This document shows, one piece after another, positions 34,001 through 39,679 of a stretch of DNA of 64,000 nucleotides. The notes under the pieces were generated by a model. That model did not search any database. It was not told where the DNA came from and worked only from the letters and a program-made list of their open reading frames with translations. The position numbers and the translations under genes are program-made. Numbering within the stretch: position 1 is the stretch's first letter; every line of letters starts with the position of its first letter. The DNA lies in contig CM077643.1 in the NCBI GenBank assembly GCA_039707465.1, positions 62,932,605 to 62,996,604 on the forward strand, written 5' to 3'. This stretch comes from Rhabdophis nuchalis (lineage: Eukaryota > Chordata > Lepidosauria > Squamata > Natricidae).

Positions 34001-35523
34001 TTTGAAGGAGGCAAAAATCTGAGTTACTGCATAATCATAGTAAAAACTGTTCTATAAATATAAAGTGAATCAATATCAGTGTTATTAATATCATCATTCA
34101 GTTTTGTAACTTTTAAACAAGAGCAAGGTTAAAGTATAAGGCCCAAAAATAGCCTAGCAACCATTCTCATATAAGACTACATTGCCATGGAGGTTTAATG
34201 GAGTCTTACTGTCACACATTATTTTAATCTTCCTTCCTTTTATCATTACAACTCAGAAATCAAGAAATAAAATCACTAAGAATGTGGAGAAGGAAACATT
34301 TAAATAAAAAATATTTAGTATATTTACTAAATATATTTACTAAAATGATAGTATCTAAACTATACCTGAGTAGATACACAGCCCTTTCAATATCATTGAG
34401 TTCTTCATCAACTGTCAGTCTCTCTATTTCTTCTGGTGTCTGTCAGACATGATACAGAAATTAACGTTATTGACATCTCAGCTCCATACTTCAATTTGTT
34501 AACAACTACCTCCACTTTCAAATTTGAACATTCAATGCCACAAGTATATTTATACTACAATCCCACACACACTTACCTGCAAGTAAGTCCCGATGAATTC
34601 AAAGGGGCTTACTTCTGAGTAGGCATGCATAGGATTGTACTATTCATCACCAGGACCACTTTTACTTATTCCAGAGTAAGTATGAATTCTGCCTGAAACA
34701 CAAGAAATTAAATGAAAATAAATGTAATTAAAAGAAATACTAATGGAAGATAAAGTGTGCTAGCTTCAAATTAGTCATGTGCTTGACTTCTATGAGTCAG
34801 ATTGCTGACTATTTTCTCCGTTGTTATCTATTTTAATTGGCAACTGCTCTCCAAGGCCTTAAATAAGGGCCTTTGCTCTGCTATTTGATAAACTACAAAT
34901 AGCAAGAAAAGAACCAGAAACAAATATGAGCTACCACTTGCCCTCCTCCTCAATTTTTGAACCAGAATGACAGCCAGTAATTTTTAAGCCACTTTCTCTG
35001 GAACAGTCTCCTGGAAGACTATGACAGGTTTCAGATATGGTTGTAAGGCCTTTAATTTTAATTCTCATAATCAGATAGCATTCCAGAAATCAGGCAATTA
35101 ACATTTTAAATTAGTTACTGTAATAAAAGATAAAAATTATATAACCATAAAAGTTGCTGAAATCAAAGCAGTTGCTATCTAGGATTTCTCTCCCCCACAT
35201 CTCAAATGCCATTTCTGAAAGCATTACAGCCACTGTTGAGATTCATTACCTTATCTATGCAAAGCATCTTTCCAATTTAAAATATGCTAAGACTGCAGAA
35301 AAAACACATTGTTTAAGAGGTTCGGGTCTGAAATAACTGCAATTTATCTATTTTGATTTTTTTTTTTTAAAAACCCGATAGATTCACACAGCACATATAA
35401 TACCTTTAAGCTCCTGCGCACCGGCCTTTCAATGATAGTAAGTTCCTGCAGATCTTCTATATAACCAAACAGATTGTTTTGGCTAAAATCCATTTTGTAT
35501 GAGAAGATGATTATCGGATGCAT
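979..35523 (-). CDS. PPP4R4: PPP4R4, protein phosphatase 4 regulatory subunit 4, exons 1-7 (5' part of gene)
   Basis: Seven exons on the minus strand join in frame: 35523-35404, 34439-34366, 11330-11228, 9525-9378, 8589-8516, 6797-6691 and 1086-979. They encode about 245 residues; the vertebrate protein is roughly 870, so the gene continues past position 1. The product is a HEAT-repeat regulatory subunit that binds the PP4 catalytic subunit, mainly in the cytosol (family knowledge). Matches to recalled vertebrate PPP4R4 include DLQELTIIERPVRRSLK (exon 1), TPEEIERLTVDE (exon 2), LLMRQNPTETLRRVLPKVR (exon 3), VAGVEMQLTAA (exon 4), LPKETIRHE (exon 5), LNPLVSKAQLSQT (exon 6) and KREILPLVKSLCQDVEYEV (exon 7). 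Every intron is GT-AG and the exon phases agree. Intron 2 is 23.0 kb, and introns 1, 3, 4, 5 and 6 are 1.0, 1.7, 0.8, 1.7 and 5.6 kb. There are no stops or frameshifts in the exons, so the gene looks functional. Confidence 0.95.
1087..2218. other. PPP4R4 intron 6, distal part, no recognised gene
   Basis: AT-rich intronic sequence. A C-rich run lies at about 2088-2124. Nothing else is recognised before the palindromic element at 2219. Confidence 0.55.
2219..2353. mobile_element. Palindromic hAT-like MITE, copy A
   Basis: A 135-bp near-perfect inverted repeat. It opens CAGGGGTCTGCAAAG and closes with the reverse complement CTTTGCAGACCCCTG. The arms meet at a short AGCATAGCT-type centre, and each arm carries the core GGGGAATTCTGGGAGTTGAA. 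The flanks are ccctaggc (2211-2218) and gcctaggc (2354-2361), an 8-bp target duplication with one mismatch, as expected for hAT-type elements. Related copies lie at 23116, 49526 and 55472. Confidence 0.8.
2444..2471 (+). repeat. 11-bp-stem hairpin in LINE 5' region
   Basis: Arms gcctgcgagag and ctctcgcaggc are perfectly complementary and separated by a 6-nt loop (tctccc). The hairpin lies near the inferred 5' end of the LINE. A role in the LINE RNA is inference only. Confidence 0.6.
2866..3764 (+). pseudogene. LINE endonuclease domain, frameshifted
   Basis: An exonuclease-endonuclease-phosphatase type domain. The first frame (2866-3138) has CNVRSVVNK and GITETWLG, the latter carrying the catalytic Glu. 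The second frame (3135-3764) has VVGDFNLP and SWTDHYLL, the GDFN and DH catalytic motifs. Frame is lost near 3130 and again near 3640, where it shifts into the RT frame. The motifs are conserved, so decay is recent, but this copy cannot make an intact protein. Confidence 0.85.
3634..5649 (+). CDS. LINE reverse transcriptase, open frame
   Basis: An open frame of 671 codons counted from the first ATG; the natural protein would start upstream in the endonuclease frame. RT fingers/palm motifs in order are PLLKKPSLDP, GFRPSHSTETAL, LLDLSAAFDTIDH, GVPQGSVLSPLLFN and YADDTQLYIS. The C-terminal part has LDYCNTLYMGLPLRC and ELHWLPV. There is no internal stop over 2 kb. The same 3' half recurs truncated at 17500-18182 (minus) and begins again at 63983. 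Confidence 0.85.
   Translation: MQPRWALDRVAPLRPLKRRRLTQAPWFTEELREMKRRKRRLESRWRSSRSESDRTLVRAHLRTYLVAMRVARHEYCATLIAFADNRPAALFGVTRSLLQQRSREAPLQGRAEEFGEYLLDKITQIRSGLPSTDSSLQEVPEAGFETILWEDFDFVAADDMDRLSRRLKATTCLLDPCPSWLVLASWEVTRGRLQDTVDASLSEGFLPSALKEAVVRPLLKKPSLDPALLENYCPVSNLHFLAKVVESVVALQLPHHLEEIDYLDPRQSGFRPSHSTETALVALVDDLWRGRDRGCSSILVLLDLSAAFDTIDHGILLRQLGGLGVRGTVLRWFSSYLSGRSQFVLTGGQRSTPRPLTCGVPQGSVLSPLLFNTYMKPLGEIIRGFGVEYHLYADDTQLYISTPNHPNDAVEVMSRCLEAVRIWMGSNKLKLNPSKWLWFLASRFSQLTPSLAMGGEVLAPVERGHNLGVLLDFRLSLEDQVAAVARGAFYQVRLVRQLRPLLDREALRTVTQVLVTSRLDYCNTLYMGLPLRCTRRLQLVQNAAARVIMGASRQSHITPLLRELHWLPVTFRVHYKVLMTIFKVLHGTGPSYLRDRLLPHTSLRSIRSHREGLLRVPSTGQCRLATPRGRAFSVMGPTLWNALPPNLCVISNLCLFHQWLKTHFFQQAGLA
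5886..6690. other. PPP4R4 intron 6, proximal part, no recognised feature
   Basis: AT-rich intronic DNA between the LINE tail and exon 6. No repeat family recognised. Confidence 0.5.
6691..6797 (-). CDS. PPP4R4: PPP4R4 coding exon 6
   Basis: This 107-nt exon has an acceptor cctatag and a donor gtgagt. It encodes ILNPLVSKAQLSQTLQSRL, then VSCKILGKLANKFEAH, and ends in two bases of a split isoleucine codon. It forms part of a HEAT-type helical repeat. Confidence 0.94.
7488..7680 (+). mobile_element. Truncated copy of CCGTATTTTTCGG TIR element
   Basis: Begins gtatttttcggagtataag and continues with cttatacaatgaatacagca, closely matching the left end of the larger element at 60220. The right terminus is missing, so this is a truncated copy in PPP4R4 intron 5. 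Confidence 0.75.
7690..8400 (-). pseudogene. Decayed L1-clade ORF2 fragment
   Basis: Read on the minus strand, broken frames give MWETSKTYMRGIL-like sequence near 8300 and NKSPGTE followed by EEVLAELLLK near 7740-7800. These resemble the endonuclease-RT linker and the first RT block of L1 ORF2. Several stops and shifts are present. Recognition is by eye, so clade and limits are approximate. A (TA) run lies at about 7971-7985. Confidence 0.55.
8516..8589 (-). CDS. PPP4R4: PPP4R4 coding exon 5
   Basis: This 74-nt exon has an acceptor ttcacag and a donor gtaata. It completes glycine and encodes VSNAWLDTLLAAIEALPK then ETIRHE. It ends on a complete codon (phase 0). Confidence 0.94.
8590..9377. 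other. PPP4R4 intron 4, no recognised feature
   Basis: AT-rich intron of 788 bp. A run of A residues lies near 9211-9220. No repeat family identified. Confidence 0.5.
9378..9525 (-). CDS. PPP4R4: PPP4R4 coding exon 4
   Basis: This 148-nt exon has an acceptor tatacag and a donor gtcaga. It encodes EVLPVAGVEMQLTAAVSLL, continues through a helix-rich HEAT segment (HSFLQLILQNLEHRDA) and ends in the first base of a split glycine codon. Confidence 0.94.
9526..10574. other. PPP4R4 intron 3, unclassified GC-richer block
   Basis: About 9700-10320 is noticeably richer in G and C than its surroundings and may be an unrecognised repeat. A TG run lies near 10328-10360. Overlapping open frames on both strands here have no recognisable protein motif and are not called as genes. 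Confidence 0.4.
10575..11116. mobile_element. TA-flanked MITE (TAGTCCTCGACTTAC family), one partial and one full copy
   Basis: A full copy lies at 10743-11116, from ta-gttaatcctcgacttac to gtcaacgactacttg-ta, with imperfect terminal inverted repeats and TA at both ends. It carries typical internal phrases such as ttgttaagtgaa and tgatcatgtgacc. A partial copy (10575-10742) abuts it, ending in the same kind of terminus (aaatagaggactata). Other copies are at 52450 and 54179. Confidence 0.7.
11228..11330 (-). CDS. PPP4R4: PPP4R4 coding exon 3
   Basis: This 103-nt exon completes the split serine (AG|T) and encodes SGQDIQGTSVVANLP followed by LLMRQNPTETLRRVLPKVR; the donor is gtaggt. The acceptor context is odd: about a dozen A residues lie directly before the AG, and the pyrimidine stretch (ttgttcttttt) is further upstream. 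The frame and match to PPP4R4 make the exon secure despite the weak-looking acceptor. Confidence 0.93.
11406..11484. repeat. 40-bp tandem duplication beside LINE 3' end
   Basis: Units 11406-11445 and 11446-11484 are identical except for one missing T. Both begin aattgctaggaaatgaaacc. The duplication directly abuts a LINE 3' fragment. Confidence 0.9.
11487..11645 (+). mobile_element. Short CR1/L2-type LINE 3' end
   Basis: Begins ttttagcgcaggg, as in the 3' UTR of the LINE at 5713, carries gcaccgctccgagtcccc and ends in an (ATT)n run at about 11618-11645. It is severely 5'-truncated. Confidence 0.8.
11646..13849. other. PPP4R4 intron 2 section, nothing recognised
   Basis: AT-rich intronic sequence. 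Short TTTA runs occur near 13100-13130. Open frames around 12280-12880 show no known motif. Confidence 0.45.
13850..14440 (-). mobile_element. Old LINE 3' fragment (tentative)
   Basis: A TTTA-rich start (13849-13870) followed by wording like a reversed LINE 3' UTR (gtatggtactcaattcc), then divergent sequence. Strongly decayed, so both family and limits are uncertain. Confidence 0.35.
14441..15137. other. PPP4R4 intron 2 section, nothing recognised
   Basis: AT-rich intronic sequence with no identified repeat. Confidence 0.45.
15138..15384 (+). mobile_element. Sauria-type SINE
   Basis: Starts gagccaggtttggtctagta and carries the internal phrases cttgggccagtc, ctcacctcacagga and gttctggggaaaataggagg, then a tail of AAATAAATA. 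These match the squamate Sauria SINE, which is tRNA-derived at its 5' end and shares a tail with BovB (family knowledge). The copy is moderately diverged. Confidence 0.82.
15385..16734. other. PPP4R4 intron 2 section, nothing recognised
   Basis: AT-rich. A short direct repeat of ttggttcacataacaaa lies at about 16621-16660. Confidence 0.45.
16743..17101. mobile_element. hAT-like non-autonomous element with 8-bp TSD
   Basis: Left end ctgtgatggcgaacctatgg and right end aggcatcactg are imperfect terminal inverted repeats. A perfect 8-bp target duplication, ttatatac, flanks it at 16735-16742 and 17102-17109 and fits the hAT consensus nTnnnnAn. The interior is GC-rich with repeated catgcatgcgtgg-type words. 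It encodes nothing recognisable. Confidence 0.85.
17500..18182 (-). mobile_element. 5'-truncated CR1/L2-type LINE (RT C-terminus and 3' UTR)
   Basis: On the minus strand the frame from 18182 to 17725 reads NTLYMGLPLRCTRRLQLVQN, then LHWLPVAFRV, and ends HLAGLA-stop. It is the same family as the LINE at 2430-5885. The 3' UTR and a TTTA tail lie at about 17500-17560. Truncated at about 18182 within the RT C-terminal region. Confidence 0.88.
18440..19520 (-). mobile_element. Old decayed LINE remnant
   Basis: The phrase ctgcattctggatcaactg at about 18565 parallels gcattctggaccagctgcag in the younger LINE. About 18820-18930 looks like a reversed LINE 3' UTR (tatatggccactcaattcat). No open frame survives. 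Limits are approximate and more than one old insertion may be mixed here. Confidence 0.5.
19783..20060. mobile_element. Old repeat beginning caggtagtccttgagttac, host of nested element
   Basis: Starts with a terminus like those of the TA-flanked MITEs and continues on both sides of the 80-bp element at 19880. A 15-bp tandem duplication (agacagcaaaccaag) lies at about 19965-19996. The right end is uncertain. Confidence 0.5.
19880..19959. mobile_element. 80-bp hAT-like element nested in older repeat
   Basis: Termini caggggtgggc and gcccaccactg are inverted repeats, and a perfect 8-bp duplication gcttagag flanks it (19872-19879, 19960-19967). The internal core tctgggagctgaagtcc is shared with the palindromic family, so it resembles a one-arm relative of those elements. 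Confidence 0.82.
20061..20799. other. PPP4R4 intron 2 section, nothing recognised
   Basis: AT-rich. No repeat family recognised. Confidence 0.45.
20818..22799 (+). mobile_element. ORF1-only L1-like retroelement with 18-bp TSD
   Basis: A perfect 18-bp direct repeat, aataaactgaataaaact, lies at 20800-20817 and 22800-22817 and bounds a 1982-bp insertion. It has a GC-rich 5' UTR of about 866 bp, an L1 ORF1-like frame (21684-22531, one frameshift) and a 268-bp 3' UTR. No ORF2 is present. There is no poly(A) run at the 3' junction; the element ends tttttcaatatcag directly before the repeat. This layout resembles mammalian HAL1 (half-L1) elements. It lies antisense in PPP4R4 intron 2. Whether it is a non-autonomous family or a single internal deletion cannot be told from one copy. 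Confidence 0.85.
21684..22531 (+). pseudogene. L1 ORF1-like RNA-binding protein, one frameshift
   Basis: The first frame (21684-22181) opens MAQETALASLEQRLASLE, a predicted coiled coil. It continues into an RRM-like segment (YFLRFQNVLEESGE) and AYRINSAYARINEVPREIHV, which match L1 ORF1p. A shift in the agagagg stretch near 22165 moves the C-terminal domain (IRDARRKFSF, DHGIWFKWVTPEG) to another frame, which ends at a TAA at 22529-22531. The domain order, coiled coil then RRM then CTD, is complete. Confidence 0.8.
23116..23251. mobile_element. Palindromic hAT-like MITE, copy B
   Basis: A 136-bp palindrome opening caggggtctgcaaagtcggc and closing with its reverse complement. It is flanked by a perfect 8-bp duplication, ccttagag, at 23108-23115 and 23252-23259. 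It is the cleanest of the four copies. Confidence 0.88.
23252..26369. other. PPP4R4 intron 2 section, mostly unrecognised
   Basis: AT-rich intron with no exon. It holds a perfect hairpin at 23854-23887 and a short GGAGGTGGGCTGCAATGG fragment near 24911 that may be a MITE relic. Confidence 0.45.
23854..23887. repeat. Perfect 14-bp-arm hairpin
   Basis: Arms tgttgggcatatcc and ggatatgcccaaca flank a 6-nt loop (acatat). No larger element around it is recognised. Confidence 0.85.
26370..26800 (-). mobile_element. Old LINE 3' fragment
   Basis: The phrase aaggctgcccaactcaaaag resembles a reversed LINE 3' UTR (GCCGCCCAACTC in younger copies) and follows a TTTA-like stretch. The rest is too decayed to assign. 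Confidence 0.4.
27128..27650 (-). mobile_element. BovB (RTE-clade) LINE 3' end
   Basis: The minus-strand frame beginning at 27648 reads MANLDSILKSRDITLPTKV and then VAMYGCEIWTIRKAE and IEAFELWCWRR, the well-known C-terminal end of BovB ORF2. A frameshift near 27390 moves the rest to a second frame (27386-27147) with KLKYFGHQIRRKDSLEKSLM and GRQRMRWLDGVTEAE. The 3' tail is an ACAACAACA run at about 27136-27148. Severely 5'-truncated and lying in PPP4R4 intron 2. BovB is known for horizontal transfer between squamates and ruminants. Confidence 0.92.
27651..27870. mobile_element. TA-flanked MITE fragment
   Basis: Ends aaatcgaggactacctgta at about 27852-27870, the right terminus of the TAGTCCTCGACTTAC family, preceded by atgtgattgcagg-type phrases. 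The left part is cut by, or replaced at, the BovB junction. Includes a G run at about 27802-27810. Confidence 0.6.
27871..28453. other. PPP4R4 intron 2 section, nothing recognised
   Basis: AT-rich. Repeated tctcaaat words occur between about 28300 and 28440, without a clean period. Confidence 0.4.
28462..28849. mobile_element. hAT-like non-autonomous element, second copy, inverted
   Basis: Starts cagtgacctaacc and ends ggttcaccatcaccg, reverse-oriented relative to the element at 16743. A perfect 8-bp duplication, ccctagca, lies at 28454-28461 and 28850-28857. Near the right end it shares the phrase cacctgtggcacgtg with the 16743 copy, but the interior differs. GC-rich, with no coding potential I recognise. 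Confidence 0.85.
28858..29574. other. PPP4R4 intron 2 section, nothing recognised
   Basis: AT-rich intronic sequence. Confidence 0.45.
29575..29690 (+). mobile_element. 5S rRNA-derived SINE fragment
   Basis: The stretch containing cagcaggtggcaat, ttggctgatcacaaaagg, taactaagg and ttagtatttggatagaaact parallels the 5S rRNA internal promoter region (CTGATC...AAGCTAAGCAGG...TTAGTACTTGGATGGGAGA). It is too diverged to be a 5S gene. Best read as an old SINE with a 5S-like head. Confidence 0.6.
30110..30534. mobile_element. hAT-like MITE (CAGTGGTGGGTTTCA) containing nested repeats
   Basis: Termini cagtggtgggtttca and gaaacccaccactg are inverted repeats, flanked by a perfect 8-bp duplication aagtggat (30102-30109, 30535-30542). 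Inside lie a fragment of another MITE (acaacgctcttgcttagcaa, about 30233-30252) and a TTCC microsatellite. Confidence 0.87.
30286..30404. repeat. (TTCC)n microsatellite
   Basis: About 115 bp of CTTC units, with CTGC variants at the right end (30364-30395). The proline/serine-like frames that run through it are artefacts of the repeat. Confidence 0.9.
30735..31000 (-). mobile_element. Old LINE 3' end (tentative)
   Basis: A TTTA-rich lead followed by atatgccacccaacgatggg, like a reversed LINE 3' UTR. Decayed. Confidence 0.4.
31402..31765. mobile_element. hAT-like MITE (CAGTGGTGGGATTAA)
   Basis: Termini cagtggtgggattaa and ttgaatcccaccactg are inverted repeats, with a perfect 8-bp duplication actaaagt (31394-31401, 31766-31773). 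The sub-terminal phrase gagaaccggttgttaa recurs near both ends as agaaccggttgttaa. Same terminal family as 30110 but with a different interior. Confidence 0.88.
31889..32514. mobile_element. TA-flanked TIR element carrying a minisatellite
   Basis: Termini ccgtatttattcgactataa and ttatactcgaataaatacgg are inverted repeats with TA on both sides. Inside are a 33-nt palindrome (31949-31981; arms aaaaatcggtataaaa) and a 12-unit minisatellite. The termini resemble those of the element at 60220 (CCGTATTT..TTCG..TATAA..CGCACC), so the two are sister families. Confidence 0.82.
32046..32392. repeat. 29/30-bp minisatellite, 12 units
   Basis: Units begin at 32046, 32075, 32104, 32133, 32163, 32193, 32223, 32253, 32282, 32311, 32341 and 32371. 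Each reads g(c/t)gtccctttctg then cctccgc, tctccgc or ccttccgc, then ttctcctcc. Two length variants (29 and 30 bp) occur in blocks, as expected from unequal exchange. The long frames over it on both strands are repeat artefacts. Confidence 0.93.
32555..32650 (+). mobile_element. LINE 3' end
   Basis: The phrases ttttaattgtaagttgccca and gatggatagcatataaatta with an AAATAAAT tail match the usual 3' end of squamate CR1/L2-type LINEs. Confidence 0.6.
32651..34365. other. PPP4R4 intron 2, proximal part, nothing recognised
   Basis: AT-rich intron before exon 2, with no identified repeat or exon. Confidence 0.45.
34366..34439 (-). CDS. PPP4R4: PPP4R4 coding exon 2
   Basis: The acceptor (tgacag) precedes ACA at 34439. 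The exon encodes TPEEIERLTVDEELNDIE and ends ...VYLL plus two bases (AG) of a split serine codon. The donor is gtatag just after 34366. Length is 74 nt. It corresponds to the conserved N-terminal acidic/HEAT lead-in of PPP4R4. Confidence 0.93.
34565..34645 (+). repeat. Interspersed repeat fragment in intron 1
   Basis: The phrase gcaagtaagtcccgatgaat followed by ggggcttacttctgagtagg and catgcataggattgt matches a repeat common in reptile genomes. It contains an imperfect internal inverted repeat (agtaagtccc / ggggcttact). Family name not known to me. Confidence 0.5.
35404..35523 (-). CDS. PPP4R4: PPP4R4 coding exon 1 (start codon)
   Basis: The ATG at 35523-35521 opens MHP..., with an in-frame TAG two codons upstream. 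A second in-frame ATG lies at 35493, ten codons on, and begins MDFSQNNLFGY. The upstream start is preferred because the recalled mammalian protein also begins MHP and has an internal MDFSQ. The exon ends at 35404 with codon AAG (K40), followed by the donor gtatta, so the intron is phase 0. It lies at the edge of the CpG island that continues upstream to about 37.1 kb. Confidence 0.9.
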
Positions 35524-35539
35524 GTACTAGGTTGACGCT

Positions 35540-37090
35540 CCAATCCTTGGCAAATCAGGGTTCTTAGTGGGCACGCTTCACATTGCACTGAGGCCCGAAA
35601 AAGAGCAAAAAACCCCACCAACAACCCCAAAATAAAAATAAATTAAAAAAAAACCCGGAGGACCTCTCTCGTCTAAAAGATGTACTAGCGAAGGTGGGCG
35701 ATAGAAGCTGCTTCGCTCCAGCTGCTCCCTCCTCCTCGTAGGAAGCTGAGCCCCCACCAGGCGGGAAGATCCTCAGCAAACACAATGCGGCAGCACCACA
35801 GCTCTCCGCCGATGCTCGTTCGGCTCTGAAAGCATCCCTCGCTACTCGGCCCAGGTTTCGGCAAGGAAACTTTCTCTCCCGCTGCTTCACTTTCGCCTCA
35901 GTTCCTCCGCCGTTTCCAGGGAGAAGGAGACACCAACATTTCCCCACCTCCGCACACGCACGCGCGCATACACACGCCCTCTTCTCCCTTTTGCTCTCGT
36001 CGGCCGGCGGGTTGGGGGTGGTGGGGGCGGATGAGAAGCAGAAGTGGGGGGGGGAGAGGGAGGAAGGGAAAGCTCTGGTCCGAGGTGGCAACTTTTCTTT
36101 CCCCTGGTTTAGGCGTTCAAGTCCAATTCAAAGGCGGCGGCGGCGGCGGTGGAGGCAGCCGGCAAGATCCTACGGGAAGCCCAAAATAGGGATGGAGAGG
36201 ACATGCGAGGCAAAGAGCAGTAATTCCGTATCCTTAAAAAAAACTTTAAACCTTAAAAAGGGGGGGGGGGATTTCTTTTGAAAAGAGAAGGGCGTACAGT
36301 TAGCCAGTCATCTTGCGTGGGGGGAAAAATGAAGAAAGCAGCTTAGTTACGAGGAGAGGAGCTATTCGTAGATTGCCAGGAGGGGGGACTTTGGCGGGGA
36401 AAGGGGACGTCGGAGGAGAAAACTGGGGAGGAATCTTCCAGGGAGGAATTTCTACTTTGAGAACAGACGCTGTGTCGGGTGTGTGGCGCTTTCTAGAGGT
36501 TTCTCGGCGATAGTTTGGTGCTAGTAGTAGCTCCTACATGTGTGTCTCTGTGTGTGTACTAGGTTTTCTACTCCTCTTCGCCCGCAAGACGGCCCGCTGT
36601 CCTCCCCGAGAAGGCGAGGGGACAACGGGCGGGAGGGACTTGCGAGCCAATCTGTTCCCCGACGGGCTGAGGCGAAGGGAAAGAGAGAGAGAGAGAGCCT
36701 TAGCAATGGGGCCACTTAGGGCCCGCTGTAGTGGTCCGGCTTCATGGGCCCTGGAAGCTTGTTCTCGCCCCGCGGCCAAAACGAGCGGGCCCTCCGGCCA
36801 GACTCCTTGCTCCCCCCCGCCAGCCCCCGCACGACTCGCGAGGCCCAAAGCCGCCGTGCGGAGATCGGAAAGAGTAGGAGCCGCCTTCACCTCTGCTGGT
36901 AGTGGCTGCGCAGAGCCCGTCGCCAGGGTAACAAGCAGCTACCGGGGCCGCGGCGGGGCAAAAAGGACTCCGAATGTGAACGCCTTTAGGCGAGGACGAG
37001 CGCTGCTGTGGCCGCTATCCGGGGTCTCTCTCTCCTCCCCCCCCCCGCCCCCCCGCTTAGTCCAACCCTGGGATCATTTTTTCAGGCCCA
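35540..37090 (-). promoter_or_regulatory. PPP4R4: CpG island and probable PPP4R4 promoter/5' UTR
   Basis: The sequence upstream of the PPP4R4 start is strikingly richer in G, C and CpG than its surroundings. It holds GGC runs (about 36132-36150), a GA run (about 36678-36700) and several C or G runs. No TATA box is obvious. Its position immediately 5' of exon 1 implies the promoter and untranslated leader. The several open frames here on both strands are by-products of GC content. The transcription start cannot be placed from sequence. Confidence 0.75.
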
Positions 37091-37319
37091 CGCATTAACT
37101 CTACCTAAATGGTTATTAGCCAAAGAGTTTTTTAAAATGTCAATTTTTCCCTGTGGCTTTGCTGGCGAAATCTATTCTGAATATTTGCTGCCGTTCTTCT
37201 GAGTCCTACTGTTGGGATTGGTGGGGAAGGGGGACTTGCTCGATGCATTTGGACCAGGTTCTTTATAGGTGGATTCATGTACAGTAAACTCAGCCTCGTT
37301 TAAACATAGTTTAGCTTAT

Positions 37320-37700
37320 TAAACATAATAGAATTCTTTATTGGCCAAGTGTGATTGGACACTCAGGGAATTTGTCTTTGGTGCATAGGCTCTCAGTGTA
37401 CATAAAAAGACATGAAAAGATACATTCGTCAAGAATCATAAGGTAGAACGCTTAATGATAGTCATAGGGTACAAATAAGCAATCAGGAAATAATATCAAT
37501 ATAAATTGTAAGGATACAAGCAACAAAGTTACAGTCATGTCATAAGTGGGAGGAGATGACTGATAGGAATAATGAGAATAGTAATAGTAATGCAGCCTTA
37601 GTGAATAGTGGGAATTATTTGTTTAGTAGAGTGATGATGTTCAGATGGGGGGGGGGACCTGTTCTTGTGTCTAGTTGTCTTGGTGTGCATTGCTCTATGA
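37320..37700 (-). mobile_element. LINE 3' UTR fragment, snake-type
   Basis: Read on the minus strand it ends cacttggccaataaagaatt then ctatt. I recall this as a common 3' end of a snake LINE whose tail grows into ATTCT/AATAG microsatellite. The plus-strand phrase ggaatttgtctttggtgcat is part of the same unit. Class is from memory. It contains a G run at about 37649-37658. Confidence 0.55.
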
Positions 37701-37719
37701 CTGGATTCACATGTTAAGC

Positions 37720-39679
37720 CAAAACCAATCCAGTTACATCATGGCATGACGCAAATGCATGATACAGGCTGTTTCTCAACCTGCCAAAAAAACAGCCACC
37801 CCAAAAAGTAAAGCTTATTTTTTCTTCCCAGCAGAGCTCAGTTCCTAAATGATTCATAGACGCATCAATTTAGTTTTCCTGGCAACATATAGAAATGGTT
37901 TTTCATTTATATATGTTGCCACTTATTTTCCAAGGGACCTTATAAAGGTAGCTTTTAAGATTGCTAGTTAGGTCCCTTCCAAGTCCTAGCCTGTTTTGAC
38001 CTTAGCCTGTTTTGACCTTGTTTGGTTTCTGAGTCCATCCACAACTTAGTATATAGAAGTCTATCACATTGCCCCATTTTCACCATGTTTTGTTGGTAAT
38101 TTTATTTATTTCAGGTCAGTTTTAATAACAGTATCATCAATTGAAAGAGACAAAAGTTTCATGTGGTATAACATTCCTTTCCCACAGTAGTCAGTCACAA
38201 CCTATGGGGAGCCCCTTGAAATGAACAGAGTAGCACTCCTGTTCTTCAGTAACAGAACATTCTAAATGTGTAAGCAATATATAGACATTTCAGTTGGTAG
38301 CTCTTTCAAATCTGCCTCGTTGGTGGACATCATTATATTTTCTGAGGCTTCTCTTAGCATATTATAGTTCTCCCATCATTCAGCTCCATTGGAGATGTAC
38401 ATTTCAGTATTGTTAAAAGGTAAAGAAAATCTGTTCCCTTTAAGTCATGAAAAATGTTCCTCTTACATTCCTTTTACAACGCTTGATTGATTTTAGCATA
38501 TGGCATATCATACAAGGACTTGCAATATATATTTCACCTTGATTAGAAACACAGTAAAATATGAATGTTAAAAAGATCTACATTCAGATACAATGTCTAG
38601 GGCAGGCCATCTAATCATTGAAGCACAGTATCATTTTTGTGGGGGGGGAAATCAGAACCAATATATGCCCTCATCTTGCAACCAGCCACAATGTGATATA
38701 CAGTTTGATTAGGACCCTGCCTTTTACATGATGACCTTGGTTAAAATTCTATTCAATTAAACTTACTGGATGAATCTGTCATTTCTCTGACTAATCTATT
38801 TCATGTATGGTTGCTGTGAGAATATAATATGTTCTTAAAGCTGTTTAGAGTTAAAAATATAGCAATAATAACTATATACTATATTGAATCTTAAATATGT
38901 TATATAATGTCAATTAAATGCTGATGGTATCTTCCGGTAAAGATTGTCTGTCATTACTGTATTTCTTAGAAGTTCAGTTATTTTAAGGATAAAAACACTG
39001 CTTCTGTATCTCTTTTCCTCTTGCATGTTGTCCTAGAAAAATAAACTAATATCAGAACCAAGGTTGAAGTATAAATTAAATAAAGTGGTTTGTTATTTGA
39101 CTTCATGTTTGTCCATATTACCCTTTCATAATGAGAAGTCACTAAGATACAAGGAAGCAAAAAGATTTCTGCAAATGATAATAATGAAACTATGAAGCAG
39201 CAGTTTCTTAGCAACAAACTGAAAGCCATATTAAGTAGTATTCATATTTTTAATCAAAGATTGTGAAATTGACAGTTTGGCATCTGTATTCTAGGTATTT
39301 ATTATAGGAGGTGTTCTTATAGATCAAAACTTAATATTGCTTTTAGTTGTGTTACTTTTCAAGATAAATATTCTACTCTTCAAGAAAAATTAGCACTCTT
39401 ATGCAACATATTTAAATAGGAAATACAGTTAAACTAACGGGAAAAAACCTCAAAATATCTTTTATTGTAAAAGCACAAATAATTTTGTTGTATTATTTGG
39501 TCAAAAATATGTGCATGGATTTAAATATAATCATCCCCATGTTCCAAAAGGAATAAAGCAACTTGAAGGAATATATTAGATTTTAGAGGATACAGTAGCT
39601 CTCCTTAATCATCCTTCTTTACCACCTGTTTTAAAATCCTCGCCATCTATGGAAATGTTCACCCCAAATTCAATACCAA
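37720..39679. other. Intergenic, nothing recognised
   Basis: AT-rich intergenic DNA between PPP4R4 and DDX24. An 83-codon minus frame at 38978-39229 is hydrophobic at its start but has no recognisable family and is not called. Confidence 0.4.

Noticed and set aside
35564..37202. Several 60-186 codon frames near PPP4R4 exon 1
   Set aside because: They lie in the CpG island on both strands, are low-complexity and overlap each other. GC content alone explains the lack of stops.
38978..39229. 83-codon minus-strand frame with a hydrophobic N-terminus
   Set aside because: No family resemblance, AT-rich context, no splice or promoter support. Considered as an IFI27-like candidate and dropped because it lacks the expected glycine/alanine-rich helices.
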